A stretch of 64,000 nucleotides of DNA from Rhyacophila brunnea (lineage: Eukaryota > Arthropoda > Insecta > Trichoptera > Rhyacophilidae). The stretch's first letter is position 1. Each line of letters starts with the position of its first letter. Of this stretch, positions 35,154 through 48,410 are shown piece by piece. Position numbers and translations under genes: made by a program. The DNA lies in NCBI GenBank assembly GCA_022495005.1, contig JAGYXB010001018.1, positions 124,001 through 188,000 on the forward strand, read 5' to 3'. The notes under the pieces were generated by a model. It saw only the letters and a list, made by a program, of their open reading frames with translations. It made no database searches and was not told where the DNA came from.

Positions 35154-36117
35154 TTCTAGTGATCTCCATTACTATAGAATATATTTTTTACAAAATCTTT
35201 AGTGTGATACGTATAATACCAAATAATAATGTTTCTACATAACTCTATATAATTATAACATTTTACACAAATAACAATAATTTGAAAGTTAATTATTCTA
35301 GTAAGATTTTGTTTCAGTTGTTAAGATTTTATATACGTTTATTAAAACGAATTGACTTGATTATGTTACTTATTGGTAATTGAATATTTCTATAATATTG
35401 AGCATTTGATCCATTAAAGTAAAATAATTATTGATTATTATAAAATCTTTAAAACAGAGTGTAATATCAAAGTATTTACTTTACCATGCCAGAAAATAGA
35501 TGTCTCGGTAAACCACACAACTTTCAAGAATATTACAGAGACTTTTTTTAAATATATACGGCCGCCGCTTTGAGAATATCAAAAGCAAAAATATGCTGTC
35601 ATTAATGGCGTCAATTTTTTTTACTGGAAAACTTTATTTCTTTTAAACTCCGGGGCTGCTTATTTATTCGTTACTTAGGCAGTGTTTTACGAGCTTTTTT
35701 CTAATATAAATTCTGCGTAGCGTGTATATTTAAAGAAATCTTAGAGTATTTGTATAAAGCTTCATGAAAGACGAATCAATAAATTCAGTACGTACCTACT
35801 ATCTATATCAGGCATGTCTAACGTGGCAATTGCAATCAACCGGTCGATTACGGGATGAAATTTGGTCGATCGCACCATACATCCATAGGAATTAAGTCGT
35901 GAAATTGTAAAAACCGTGTTCATTTATGTGTGTGATATAATATTATTTCATTGAGATTAAACATTCACATGTGGGGATTGAGAGGGTGTGGAGATTAAGT
36001 TGGAGTCATTCGGATGTTTATTTATCGATATAAGAATAAATAAATACAATGATAAATATGACAGAGTAATATCTATAAGGTGTAAGCTATAAGGAGCTAT
36101 AATTGCGTGTACGGATG
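35154..36117. other. Intergenic, with a hAT-like element end at about 35809
   Basis: CAGGCATGTCTAACGTGGC at 35809, followed by CAACCGGTCGATTACGGG and GGTCGATCGCACC, resembles the CAGGGGTGTC...CCGGTCGATCGC start of many hAT elements. No partner end was found. Confidence 0.4.
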
Positions 36118-36785
36118 TACTGATAATATTGACTATATTATTGAATTAACTGGCGATGTAAAGATATGTTAATATAACCGAAAGACTAGAAACAAGACCG
36201 TGATTGAAAGAGAAGTGACTAGTGACTTGCCCGAGAGACGAGTGTCGAGTGACTGAGCTGGTGACTGTATCCTATTATCAATTGTCCTTCGCTATGTATA
36301 TAAAATGAAATCAATACATTATAAGAGACACTGTTTATCTATGTCAATAAATCATACTAGTTGTTTTTGAATTAGGTTATGATTGAGATACCTGCTGATT
36401 GCAGTGTCTTGCGACTAGGAGGTACTTTGATAACCAAGCATGAGAGCACGATTGTTGATTAGATTGTCTGTATTATTGAATTAACTGGCGATGTACTGAT
36501 ATTTTAATATAACCGACAGTAAGTGACCGTGATTGAGTGAGAAGTGAAGTGACTAGTGACTTGCCCGAGAGATGAGTGTCGAGTGACTGTGAACAGGTGA
36601 CTGTATCCTCTTATCAATCGTTCTTTGCTATTTATATAAATTGAAATCAATTAATACATTACAAGAGTAACTATTTATCTTTGTAAATAAATCGTATTAG
36701 TCATTGTTGAACTAGGTTATGGTTGAGAAACCTGCTGATCTTAGTGTCTTGCGACAGCAGGGTACTTTGATAACCATGCGTGATA
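36118..36785 (+). repeat. Two-copy tandem duplication, period about 336 bp
   Basis: The block starting ATTATTGAATTAACTGGCGA at 36138 recurs at 36474. Each copy has CTAGTGACTTGCCCGAGAGA, a TATATAAA-like box, AATAAATC and GTGTCTTGCGAC in the same order. Degraded repeat edges extend past both sides. A TATA box followed by AATAAA is compatible with LTRs in tandem, but no inverted TG..CA ends could be fixed. Confidence 0.75.
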
Positions 36786-38805
36786 TTGCTATGTCATTGA
36801 CTGTGACAAAATGTTGATGCAAGATGTAACAAAATTGGTAGTTAAATGACTTTGTTCATTTTATGTTATCGAAATGTGTGCTGACCAAACATAAAATTAT
36901 CTATCTCTATATATTTTAATTTTTTTAACCAACTTACTTAAATGGAAGTCGTTTACAAATCGTCTGTGTTTAGGATAAAAGGGCGTAACCCTCGATTTTT
37001 CGAAAAGTGCTTTTATTAGATATTAGCAATATATACAACTAAATACACGTTCTTTAAAAAGGAAGTAAGCCGCAAATGCCAAATTAATATCTTAATTCAG
37101 GTTTTAATTGAGCTTCAATTAAGTTTTAATTTAAAGAAAAAAGCATTTATCCTTAATTGTAATGATTTTTTCGGTAATAACTTCTTTAATTATCATTAGA
37201 TCGAAAATATATTACACAAAATCATCAATCATCATGCATCCAATGTCTGTGCCTATTTTTTTAAATATTGAACCAAAATTATTCAAAAAACGTTTTTTGC
37301 TATTCTTGTAAAATTTATTCTGTGAGGGTGACGCCTTTTTTCCTAAACACGGTCGAAATTATTATCAATGATAAAACCCGCGTATGTCTTAATTCGTATT
37401 GCATTACTCTGGACCTGCCGCAAGGGTGGAAGACAGAGAATAATCTCCTATATATTATTATCCTAAGAGATTTTGGAAAATACACCAACAGCTCATTTAA
37501 GCGACATTTTATTGTTATTTTTACATATTCACTTCGAAATGTGCGCTACCGATTCATCTACCGATTGAATTGAACATATTTCAGAAATTTTCCATGATTT
37601 TACATGTACGTGACGTTTATATCCGATATTTTCTTACACATCGTATGCAATAGCCATATTTACTGTTTACGACCCACAGAATGACGTTTTCGTCGCTTAA
37701 GACCTTCTAATCCTTTATTTGACAAACGAATTCGATTATTTTTATTCAAATATCGTAATGTAGGCATTGGCGCACTTTTTTCCGGTGAAAAAACCATAAT
37801 CCTGGTATAATATGAATCTCCGTGCCTTAAACTTAGACTAAAATATAATAGTTGCGCAGTTTGCTACATAGTATGAGAATAGTTTGAAGATTAATGCAGA
37901 AATTGCGCAATATAATTGTTGAATTTCTAAACACCTAAGTGTACGTGGCTACATATAATAATATGTTTGTTTAAATTTAAAAATGACTATGAGGGAGTGA
38001 CTAGATCACCAACAATTTTTATACTGTATGGATAGTAAATCACATCCTAATTTAAATTAGACATGACTGATATATTTAATGTATTAATGTTATTAATAAA
38101 ACTGAAACGCCTGTTAGTGATTTAATAATATTTTTCATTTAATAGGTATACTGAAGCTAAATTATTGGTTAAAGCTTTCGCCCAATAAGAGGTAGGTATA
38201 TTATGTTTGTAATAATTTTACTCTATCGGAAAAAAAGCTTTCCTCTTCTTGAATGATACATTTAATGATAGTATGTATGTACTTATATTTAATCGTTTGG
38301 TCTTAAACAAATATTAAAAAATTGCAAAGATGTCGTTTGATCTATACATCTAATTAAATCAAAGGAGCGTGTGCCGTCACGTTTTATGAAAAAATGTTTG
38401 TGAGAATTGAAGATATTTGTTTATTATAATATAAGACACTAAAAAATGAAACATATATTGTCAACGATGAGTCGTTGAGATTTCAAAATAACCTGCCAGA
38501 AAAATTGTATATTATATTTAACGCACTGACACATTTCCATAAAGAGGGTTGAAAACGTGTAGGCGTAGTTAACCCTTCTTTCGCAACAGTGCGTTGCCCC
38601 GACATGTTTTTTTTTTGTATTGTAAGTATCTACATTTATTTGATGTGAAGTTTCCGGTCATGTGTAAATATTGATGAAATATGTCACCCGCATGATGGGT
38701 TGCTGAATTGCTCAAGGAATGACTAAACTGAGATATATATGTATTTGACGGGAAACTGAGATAGATATCACGATATATTACATCCAGAATCGGAAACGAA
38801 CTTAC
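36786..38805. other. Intergenic
   Basis: At 37447 the string TCTCCTATATATTATTATCC begins and recurs at 47569 (see findings). A 101-codon frame over it (37268-37573) has no recognised family. Nothing else is supported. Confidence 0.4.
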
Positions 38806-38869
38806 GTCTGTGAGAATTGCTTCATAAAAGGGATATCCGCTTTGTATTCCGAGAATATACAGACCAAGG
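38806..38869 (-). other. Candidate small internal exon, unproven
   Basis: On the minus strand the sequence GTAATATGCAG is followed by 64 open bases and then ACAGAC|GTAAGT, a strong 5' splice-site match at 38800-38806. In one frame the peptide LGLYILGIQSGYPFYEAIL has the glycine spacing and hydrophobic look of a transporter helix, loosely like SLC6 helix 8. All three frames are open and no neighbouring exon was found, so this could be chance. Confidence 0.2.
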
Positions 38870-40953
38870 CTGCATATTACAGCAACCAACCATCATACTT
38901 GCCATATGTAAAAATAACGTTTTTTAGTTGACATCAGTTATAAATAAATGGGTGTAATTTTAGTTTTCCTCTAATGTACTACGATCTTTTAACTAATCTT
39001 CTTAAGTATTTACTGTCTCGAATAATTATTATATTCTGGCAAATATATCAGTAGAAAAGAATGATTGTTGATAGAAGATAAACTGTGAATAACAAAAAAA
39101 AGTGGGAGGGTAGCCAAATTTACGGGATTTAAATCTAAATTTCGTTAATTTTTCGTATTTTATTCATTCACTCAGGAATTTATGAAAACATAAAAATATA
39201 ATATTTTTTTGTTACTAATTAAAAGATATTTTACTACACAGTTAAGTTTATTTTTAAAATAACGTAGGTATATTATTAAATTATTATATACTTACGAGTA
39301 TATAACAGTAGATAAATAATTAAAGTTGCCACGACAGATTATTATTATCGTAATATTATAATATGTCATAAATTTTGTTTCACTTACACTGTTTAATATT
39401 TCCGGTAAGTCCATAATAGCAAGCCTTTTTTACTCGTCAATATGTAAACCACTAATTCTGACGTCAATTGACGTAATTTGAATTAATTTAATTTTACTCG
39501 ATTATCGATTTTAAGTACTTTCCTGTGGAGATAAAAATTTTCCGTTTTTACACAACAAAGCTAGTGGGGTACATATTGTATTTTCATTAAAATCTCGATT
39601 TCGCCAAAATGGTTGATTCGCCCTTTTTACAAAACACCGATATTATATATAGATAATATAAATGTAATTTTTTTTTTTTTAATATATTATATATGATTTT
39701 CATACTAGAGCCGGAGTACAAGGTTGTGAAGCATTTATACCGCTTTTGGGAACCGCCTATTATAAACTCATTAACAATAGAATAAATGGTGAGAAATGAA
39801 CAAATATTGAATTATGAATTCAAAGCTACGTTTCTCAGCGAGGGTGGTTTTTTGCCAAATAAGAGAATGGTATGTTTTTTTTTTTTTAATTTATTTCGAT
39901 ATTTAATTACCAATGAATGGTTTACAAAAAAATACGTAAGTGTCCGTATTGATTGTGATCACATTAAAAATGTGTATATAAAATGACTGTCGGTAAGTAG
40001 TCATTTCTGTTTTCTTCAACCCATATCGCAAACCTTGAGAATCCTATCGGTTTAAACATATTATTATTATTAATTTTGTATTCGCTATGTTGAATTACTC
40101 AAAAGCGATAAGCGATTCTAATTTACTTGTCAATTTTTATATACCGGTTTGCAACCTACTTTAACGAATATTGATGCTTTTGAAGTTGGTATTTTGCGCG
40201 TTTGGACCATCCATCCGTCATCCGTTGGGTTATTTGGACTTACCACTCGGAAAAGGAAGAGGAAAGTAGACCTTGAATACATTAGTCATACTTGTTGGCA
40301 TGAATGTTAAAATTCTATGAGTGAAAACATCCGCACGCTCAACCGACTATTAAGATTAAGACAAACCCTTTATTATTGGTATATAACATAATATCTTAAT
40401 TATTTACCCATGAAAAATATGCAATGGTTATTTTTCTTATACCAGTCACTAGTCACTAATCAGTCTCACCCCGTTTCTCTATCATATAATTTTTTCATTT
40501 ATACTAGTCAATTTTAATTTTATAAATACATCTTACTATTCAAGTTGTAATTATTCAAATGTGAAAATCTTTATAAATTATAAATTCAACAACATGATAA
40601 TAATAAAATAACATAGAAATAGACAATAGTATTGTAGCTTAGAATTATTTGAGCAAGATCGGTAGAAGACGTATTAAACATACACGTATAAATGCAAATT
40701 ATAATAATGAATTTTTATTTTAATCGGGTCGTGAAAAAAAAAACGAATAATACTCTCATAATAGTTTGACAGATGCTTACAGTGCGGTATTACCATATTA
40801 TCGAGTGATTATATTTTCGATAAATTAGTGTATTATCCAAAAAAAAATAAGGGTAGTTATAAAAAGAATAGCGTCCTGTAACCTATTGTAACCTTAGGCA
40901 ACATACACTATCAAAAAATGGAAACATTATGGATGAGGAAGAACTCACAACTA
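38870..40953. other. AT-rich intergenic, nothing recognised
   Basis: Long T and A runs (39668-39680, 39872-39886) and short chance frames only. Confidence 0.4.
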
Positions 40954-41104
40954 AGACCCGCTTCACACTAGATACCTGTGTGGCGCCACCGGTATGGCAA
41001 GATTTCGCGTTTACGTAAATAAATTATTGCAACACTCGAGTGTGTAAATGCGGAATCTTGCCACGCCGGTGGCGCTATACAGGTGTCTTGTGTGAAATGG
41101 ATCT
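40954..41104. mobile_element. Foldback MITE, about 151 bp, GC-rich arms
   Basis: The arms are about 55 bp. The left holds ACCTGTGTGGCGCCACCGGT and GGCAAGATTTCGCG; the right complemented holds ACCTGTATAGCGCCACCGGC and GGCAAGATTCCGCA. The loop is short (about 35 bases). The flanks CTA and CTG may be a 3-bp duplication, but this is weak. Confidence 0.75.
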
Positions 41105-42604
41105 CTGTGTTGCCGCTTGATAAATAAATGAGTTCAGGCATGGCGTACTCTGCGGAATCTACAGAAACTCCACCAGACTGAAACACCAGAACAAAAACAG
41201 TTAAACAGATCATAGATATAATCATTTAAGAGAGAGGAAGACAGGGAAACTATGTATGAGAATGTTGACATATGGTACTGTCACGTGATAATATTTACTA
41301 GTTAACAATATTTTTACAAACAACAGCAACATTAAAGTAAATACAAGAAAGTAGATCGACTGGAGTTAAGTTGACTCAATTTTAAAAGTTATAAAACAAC
41401 ACCCACTCTATACTCACCGCATGGATATTTCGTGATATGCACAATGTTTTTCTTTAGTATTGATTAAGAAGTCATTTATAGATACATACCTCAAATATAC
41501 TTATAAACTATTTCAAATTAACCCTAGTTGAATGGCATAAACATGTAGCTAATTTAATGAGCTACATTTTTATCCCTAAAATACTAAAGAACTCAAACTA
41601 GCTAATGATATATTTACTAACAAGATCGTATTATTATGATATTCGATATTATGTATCTCCGTAAAGTGTTGTTAGATACTTTCTATAGCTAATTGGCTAG
41701 TTAGCTACAGATGTCCATAACTTCAGTTTTCGTAGAACATGAAACTTAATAATAAACTTCGCAGGTCTTTATATTTCTGATTAAAACTTCCACTCTCCTT
41801 GTTGAAACTTTGGTAACTTTACTCACTTTGCCATCGAAAGCTTTTATTTTATGATATGAAACTGTTTACTTTATAATGCTTTATCAGATATTTTGAAGTA
41901 AGATTGTTTTTAATTTATGTTAATCCCATGCGTACTCGACTATATTAATAAAATTTGTTTTTAAATCTTCTTACCTTTGTTGTACTTTTACTACAGCAAA
42001 ACAACGTGACGGCCCTTGCAGGAAATTAAATTGATTATAAATTACAATCAATACCTATACAATAATTTGATATTCACTAAAATAAAACTACCACATTCTT
42101 TCAGAGGATATAATATATTTCATTATCGCATATTAGTTAATAAACAATGAAGTCTAAAAATCAATATATTAAAATGCAATGTCTGTTATTATACAACCAA
42201 TAATGTATAATAATTAACTGACACACCTGCTAGTGAAACGAAAATAAATGATTTGTTTTCATGTTCAAAAAAATAGTAACCACTTAAAAAACATAAAATG
42301 ACATATCCATACATAATACTATACATCTTATGCACTCTCGGATAACTAGTTTGAAATATCAATTCCATAACTGCAATATACATTGTACTATTATTATAAT
42401 ATTATGAATGTGCTTTGTCTAATAAATGTGAAAGCAATTAATACCGAAACAAATGAGTTCGTTTGAAAATAAAGTGCCAGTTGTCAATTACCTATGTCTT
42501 GATTCGAAATTGTGTTCAGTTTCCTGCCATTCACTGTAAACTACATTAAACTATTGAATCACACTATTTATAGTAGATTTCTGACACATATTAGAAAGTA
42601 GAGA
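41105..42604. other. AT-rich intergenic, nothing recognised
   Basis: No supported features; a 64-codon frame at 42189-42383 (minus) is unremarkable. Confidence 0.4.
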
Positions 42605-42935
42605 TTGCAATACCGACTGAAAATACTAATACCGGTATTTCGGTATTTCCTATTAGATACCGGTACCAATAAATATAATATTTATTTAAAAATGTCTTTA
42701 AATATTATTATATTATAGTATGTGTCATTGCTGGTCACCAAGAACGATAAAGAGCCACGGAAGTAAACCAGACTTTACGTAACTTGACGAAAAAGTCCTG
42801 TTACGCCTTCTATGTTAATTAATATACTTTATTTCCACTGTCAATATCGAATAAATCGGTATTGTCTGATTTTTAAAACCGGTATTTTGGTATCAAAAAA
42901 ACTGGGACACCGATTTAGAAATACCGGTTTTCCTT
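42605..42935. repeat. ACCGGTATT-rich repeat, probably a worn MITE
   Basis: GCAATACCGACTG and ACTAATACCGGTATTTCGGT lie at the left; AAACCGGTATTTTGGTATC and AAATACCGGTTTTCC lie at the right. The inverted arrangement around a unique middle containing GGTCACCAAGAACG suggests an old inverted-repeat element, but exact ends and a target duplication could not be fixed. Confidence 0.55.
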
Positions 42936-43305
42936 TATAAATTGTATAAAGCTTTATAACCATACCAAAGATTGCCTTACTAGTCATTATCTATCACATA
43001 TTATAACAAATGTGGGAAAAAATATGATTTAAAAGGCACTGGTATAAGGATTGATAAAATAAATACTCGATGTTAGAAATCAATAATAAAAAGACGTGTT
43101 TTTACTATGAAGTCATTTTTTACCAAAAATGGTAGTTGGAATTAAATGCCAATAGAAATGGCGTATTTCAAAAAAATACTCCTTTATTCTTAGGTCAATA
43201 ATTATTATAAAACAATCATTATTCGTAGAATGTTTTATCACATTTGAATGGTCAAAGAAATAGATTATAATCATCATCTTTACAGTTATCTTCAAATGTG
43301 GTAAT
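42936..43305. other. AT-rich intergenic, nothing recognised
   Basis: No supported features. Confidence 0.4.
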
Positions 43306-43690
43306 GCGTGCCCATATTTTGAATAATAAAATGCCCAATTCTTGTCAAATTTGGGATCACAGACATTATAAATATTTTTTTTATCGTAAATATTTATATT
43401 ATGGTAATAGGAAAAAATACTAATGGTTTTATGAATGCGTTTAAAAATTAATAAATCTAAAAAATCTGAACACCACTACACATGGATCTACTGAAATATG
43501 ACTATATTCTAAAACATTAGATCGAGAGATTTAAAAAAATACTATTTTATGTAATAAAAATACTTTATGCAGTCATGAAATGTTTAAAAAAATATAAAGG
43601 ACAATAAGGCTTCAAAATTATATAAATAGATATCTACAACATTTGAGGAATGTTCAGGTTTATGGTCTGAAAATACTCTGAAAAATCGAG
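43306..43690 (+). mobile_element. R3, long form, copy without right end
   Basis: It aligns with 56128-56520 from GAATAATAAAATGCCCAATT through GGGATCACAGACATTA and ATGACTATATTCTAAAACAT to AATAAGGCTTCAAAATTATA. It breaks off before the CCATTTTGACCTACG end. Confidence 0.7.
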
Positions 43691-44327
43691 GTTTTTAAAT
43701 AACTATGATTTACTTCTTTGTCGTTGCTGCATGAAATTTATATCCTAAATAATTAAATTTTATTATATAACTTTGAAGATTATGAAACCTCTTAAAAATT
43801 ATTTAGCCGGATAGATTTATATGAAACTTCTTTAAAAGTTTCTGAATTTAATATCCGGAAATTAATGTCCAAAGTAAGCTTTGAATTATGAAAATTACTT
43901 ACGTATATAATAATTCCCGTTCGATTAAAAAAATCACGAAGGCTTGTGAATGTTAATTCTTAAAAACTTTCGATTATGAAGATAGATTAACGCGGCAGTG
44001 GTTCTCACGAAAATGTATTCTGAGATTATCGTAAAAAAAGCGTTACGAGCCGTGAAAATCGAAAGTAGTGAAAGAAAATCCCATGATTGCTTTTAATATA
44101 TTATATTATAATTCCTAGAGCTTTTTTCCTTTCCGCGAATAATAGTAATATATTTTACCATTGAGGTATTTTTGTAAATATTTTAAACTATTGCTGGTAG
44201 AAAATACGATTCAATTTAGGTACGATAAATTTGTTAATTTATTTTTTAATGCCTAAATAAATTATATTTATACATAGACAAACAATATATTATACATTGT
44301 TATATTATATTATTAATTTAATAAACT
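43691..44327. other. AT-rich intergenic, nothing recognised
   Basis: No supported features. Confidence 0.4.
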
Positions 44328-44490
44328 ATTTTCTTTTATTCAACAATTAAGACACAAGATTATGAAATATAACATTATTATATATATTTAAATATATACA
44401 CACCAGAAAAAAGTTATTTGTAGAAAAAAATATGACTTCCAACGGGAGTTAAACTTGTATCCACTGGATTGGCGTCGGATATCGTATTTT
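44328..44490 (-). mobile_element. SINE-B copy
   Basis: The order TTTTATTCAACAATTAAGAC, then AAAATATGACTTCCAACGGG, AGTTAAACTTGTATCC and ACTGGATTGGCGTCGG follows the 60.6-kb copy. The B box has decayed. Confidence 0.55.
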
Positions 44491-45286
44491 TTTTTACAAA
44501 ATGATTTTTATAGTGCGTTTTAGAGTGATTTTATATGCATAATATTTTTTAATTATATATTATCATATATTATTAATTAGTAATTATTGTTTTTATTTTA
44601 TAATTATTTCTCATCGAGATATTACTACTGAATATTATCATTTTTTATTAATTCTAAGAAAACTATTATTGCAATTTTTATGGCGTTACATTATTGTACA
44701 GATATGTTTTATTATTTGAGTCAGGATTTACTGGGTGGAATTCCATTTTATAGAATGACAATACAAATAATAATATTAAATTTTACAGGATAGCTTTTAA
44801 ATACATAGCTATTTCAGTTGTTATACACTTATTAAGACTACAATTTACAATTACCAAAAGATATCATATAAAGCTATTGAACTTAAAAAACAGATATATT
44901 TAAATATAAAATAATTAAAATATCATGGAGAATCTTTTATCTTAGCGTAGATTACGTTGAAATTACAAATAATATTTTGTCCTTATTTCTCACTTCTATC
45001 CACTGCGTACACACACTTGGAAGTAACATAACATCGATATTACTCCATTCTATTAAACACAGTTTCACAATATTATAAACCCATTGTTCAGAAATTGGTT
45101 CAAAACTCACGTCCTTACTAAACAATATACGCTTTGATTCTCCTACGAATTTAGAATACCAATAGGTTACACACGCCTTTTGACTTCCAGTTAATATAAG
45201 ACTATCAGTTGTTGGTTTTCAGTATGACTGAATATAGAAATTATTACAATATGCCTGTTTATAAAATGTAAGTGTAGAGGTAGGTT
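44491..45286. other. AT-rich intergenic, nothing recognised
   Basis: A patch at 44990-45130 is a little more complex but has no recognisable content. Confidence 0.4.
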
Positions 45287-46262
45287 ATTAAGATCCGATA
45301 TAAATAAAGCACGCCAAACTTAGTCATTCATACATATTTATTTTTATTGAACTAATAAATACTACAATGTGTAGATGGTGTTCGTTAGTTTTTAAAATTG
45401 AATTAAACCCCGCGTAATTCATGCATTTGTAAATAATAGTCCAAAAATATTCGTTTATCTGTAAAATATCTAATATTTTTATCGATTATGATTTGACATG
45501 GGCGTAATTTGAAAAAAAAAATAACTAACACCATCACTGTAATATAACATATTCCTAATTCAACAAATACAAATATTTATGACTTATGAAAACTATGCAC
45601 TATTTTTGTCAGATCGCCCATACTGCCGTACTAAGCACAGAGGCCGTAACTGACGTATTTAGGTATTTTCATGTTTTTAGATATTTGGATTCTGCAGAGT
45701 TTTTGTATATGATCGGTGAATAAATCCAAGCCGTAACTGCTATAGTTACGGATAAATCAAGGGTTTTAATAGCCGTATCTACGGAGTTTGAGAAATAAAC
45801 TCGATAAATACTAAGCGATTTGGTTGTAACTCTCATTTACTAAGGCATATTAGCCGTATCTGACATATATATGGCTAATATCAATACATAATAATAATGA
45901 TAATAATAAAATCAATCAAATTTTCAAGGTATGTAAACAAATCTTAAACCAAGATTAACTATTAAAGGCAAATAAAATAAATAAAAAGTTCCCCAGTATT
46001 AGCAGGAAAAGTAAAATAATATGAAAGCTCAGATCTCCCACTTGCCTAAAATGCAGATACGGCCTCTGTGCTTAGTACGGCAGCATAGCACACCTTAACT
46101 ATAATGGTTTGGTTTAACCAGGGTTTAATTATATTTCAAAAACTAATCAACACCATCTGGAAATTGTATTTTTAGTTCAATGAAAACAATTAAGTATGAC
46201 TGACAAAGTTTAGTGTATACTATTTATGTTGAATCTTAACAGCCCACCTCCACCCCTCGCCA
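45287..46262. repeat. R2 in inverted pair, enclosing an R5 MITE
   Basis: The left arm (45287-45410), complemented, reads GGGTTTAATTCAATTTTAAA, then AACGAACACCATCT, TTAGTTCAATAAAAATAAAT and TGACTAAGTTTGGCGTG. The right arm (46105-46262) gives the same order. The two arms could fold over about 120 bp. Between them lies further R2 sequence cut by the insert at 45623-46083. Confidence 0.7.
45623..46083. mobile_element. R5 MITE, long form, 461 bp, nested in R2
   Basis: Inverted repeats CTGCCGTACTAAGCACAGAG and, complemented from the right, the same bases, then GCCGTA. CATA lies outside both ends (45619-45622, 46084-46087), a 4-bp duplication. Several GCCGTA(A/T)CTG copies (45643, 45731, 45771, 45850) form subterminal repeats that a transposase might bind. 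There is no transposase frame. Confidence 0.85.
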
Positions 46263-48410
46263 CTGAAATGTACATTGTTGATTTTCGAGTAAAATAAATA
46301 ATTAAAATATTTTAAAATAAAGACAGGTGGTGTCGTAATGAGATTTTTAAATCGGTACTGCGTGTTCTTTTCTCGACGTTTCGGAATCGCTGTAGAGGTC
46401 ATTGCTAAAAGATAATGCACCTATTAGGTATATGAATACAAACGGCCCACTAAATGGGTTAAAAATTGAACTGTGTGTATGTGGAGATATGTAGACAGTG
46501 TGTATCCACATGTCCCAATTTGGTTCGAAGATGGTAATTTACTTTCCATTATATAAAAAAAATATATACAATTTTTCCACATGATTTTGATTGCGTTAGC
46601 TCAATAATAAATATTGTATTTTTCCGGTGTGCGATAAATAGTTACTTTTTGATATTAGTTTTTCTAATAGGTGAAGTTAAATAATTAATAGTATATAATC
46701 CACTTATGTATGACAATAACACGTATTGAACTTTTCTACTTGGATGCATGATACTGAAAAGCAACAGAGTGTATTGCATCCTCAACATCACTATACGGAA
46801 ACGTCTTCTTTTCAAACAATACTTATTTTACCCAACAGTCCGGAAGAACTGCTACATCTCTCACAAAGTATTGACGATTGTTTTCTCTTATATTTCATAA
46901 GATTATCAAATATTCAAAAGTTTCACCAGAACGCATTCAAGCAATCTTAGAACTATGTAGAAGTAAGTTTATATTTTAAGTGACTTTTGGAAAACTTAAA
47001 TATTATAAAATTGACACGTTATACTTCCTTGTAGAGACCGAAGGGAAAGTTATTTAACATTTTCACTTGAAGAAGTGTGAAGATTTATAACATGAAAAAC
47101 TTATTTATTAAAATGAGTTTTTAGCTCAATCCGTTAGATATAATATGTCGTATTTTCACACATTTCACTGCTATCAACACAAAATATGCATACAGTGTCA
47201 TTGCGTTTTTATATTTAATTTCTTAACTCATATTTATGTATATTATGTATTATTATTTTGCGCTACTTGTCCAACAGTGTGGCAGAACGAGTCCTTTATA
47301 ACGATGCTAGCAAATACAAGAGAGTTTATTTTATTATTCTTTTAGTTAAATTCTTACTAATTACGGAATAATATTTATGACTTAAGAAAGTGAAAAAAAT
47401 CATTTTTATTACCTACACTTTGAAATGGCGAGAATTTCCGAAAAGCTTACTAATTGATTGGGACCGACTTAAGCTCATTGTAATAATAATATGAGTTCCG
47501 GCTAAAAATAAAAAAAATACGTCCTACGTGTTAAAAGTATTTTTGCAATAATATAAAAGGGTAAGTATCTCCTATATATTATTATCCTACAGCTTTGCCC
47601 GTTTTTGCGAGCGATTGTGTGCCTTATTCGTCATGTCCAATAGGTTTAAATGAAAAATCGGCTCTCGGATCGTGAAATATCGGTAAACCATAGTTGACAG
47701 CCGTTTGACGAAATTCCACCCGAAGTCGGTGATTTTTATTCATTTCCCGATACATTTTCCAGCGACACGCCACTTTACTGACGACTGATTATGTCGATAA
47801 TTTATTTTTTCACAATGTTTGCAACACTCAAACCGACTAACCAAAGATAGCTGCTTTAAATTTAAAATGCGTTTTAACGGATATATACAATCAATTTTCA
47901 CAAACTAATCATAATAATATTAACAGATAAACATATTAGAACTGATTTATTTAAAATTTTATGAATTAAGTTCTTTGTTTAAGTTAAGTTTCTACACCTC
48001 TGACGGAAAGGAAGTCTTTTGACACTGCGCGTATTTATCACGCTATGTATACTAAATTACGGTTTTTCAATTGACTCACCACATATTTACTTATCAGATG
48101 CATTCGAGTAACTACAATTTGAATTGAGCACAATTTTGTTAAACTTAACACAGTCACAAAAAAATCACTTTTAAAAACTAGGTACCATCCGTCATTTGTT
48201 GTTCATGTAAAAAACGACAGGTGATATTATTTACGTCTCATAATGATTTAAAAATGCACAGCACTATATAATAACTCACATTTATAACAAGTACCCGTAT
48301 ATAACCATAATTATTTAAATAAACAATAACATTTATACGAATTCCGATTAAAACTGATCATTTCATTGAAACGCAGGCGCACGAAATATCGGCGTTTTAA
48401 CATAACCAAG
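46263..48410. other. Intergenic, with a possible Helitron-like start at 47569
   Basis: A 74-codon frame at 46726-46950 has mixed composition but no recognised family. TCTCCTATATATTATTATCC at 47569 is shared with 37447 and is followed by GCTTTGCCCGTTTTTGCGAG. The remainder is AT-rich. Confidence 0.4.

Noticed and set aside
35809..35880. A complete hAT element
   Set aside because: Only one end-like sequence is visible; no partner end, duplication or transposase was found.
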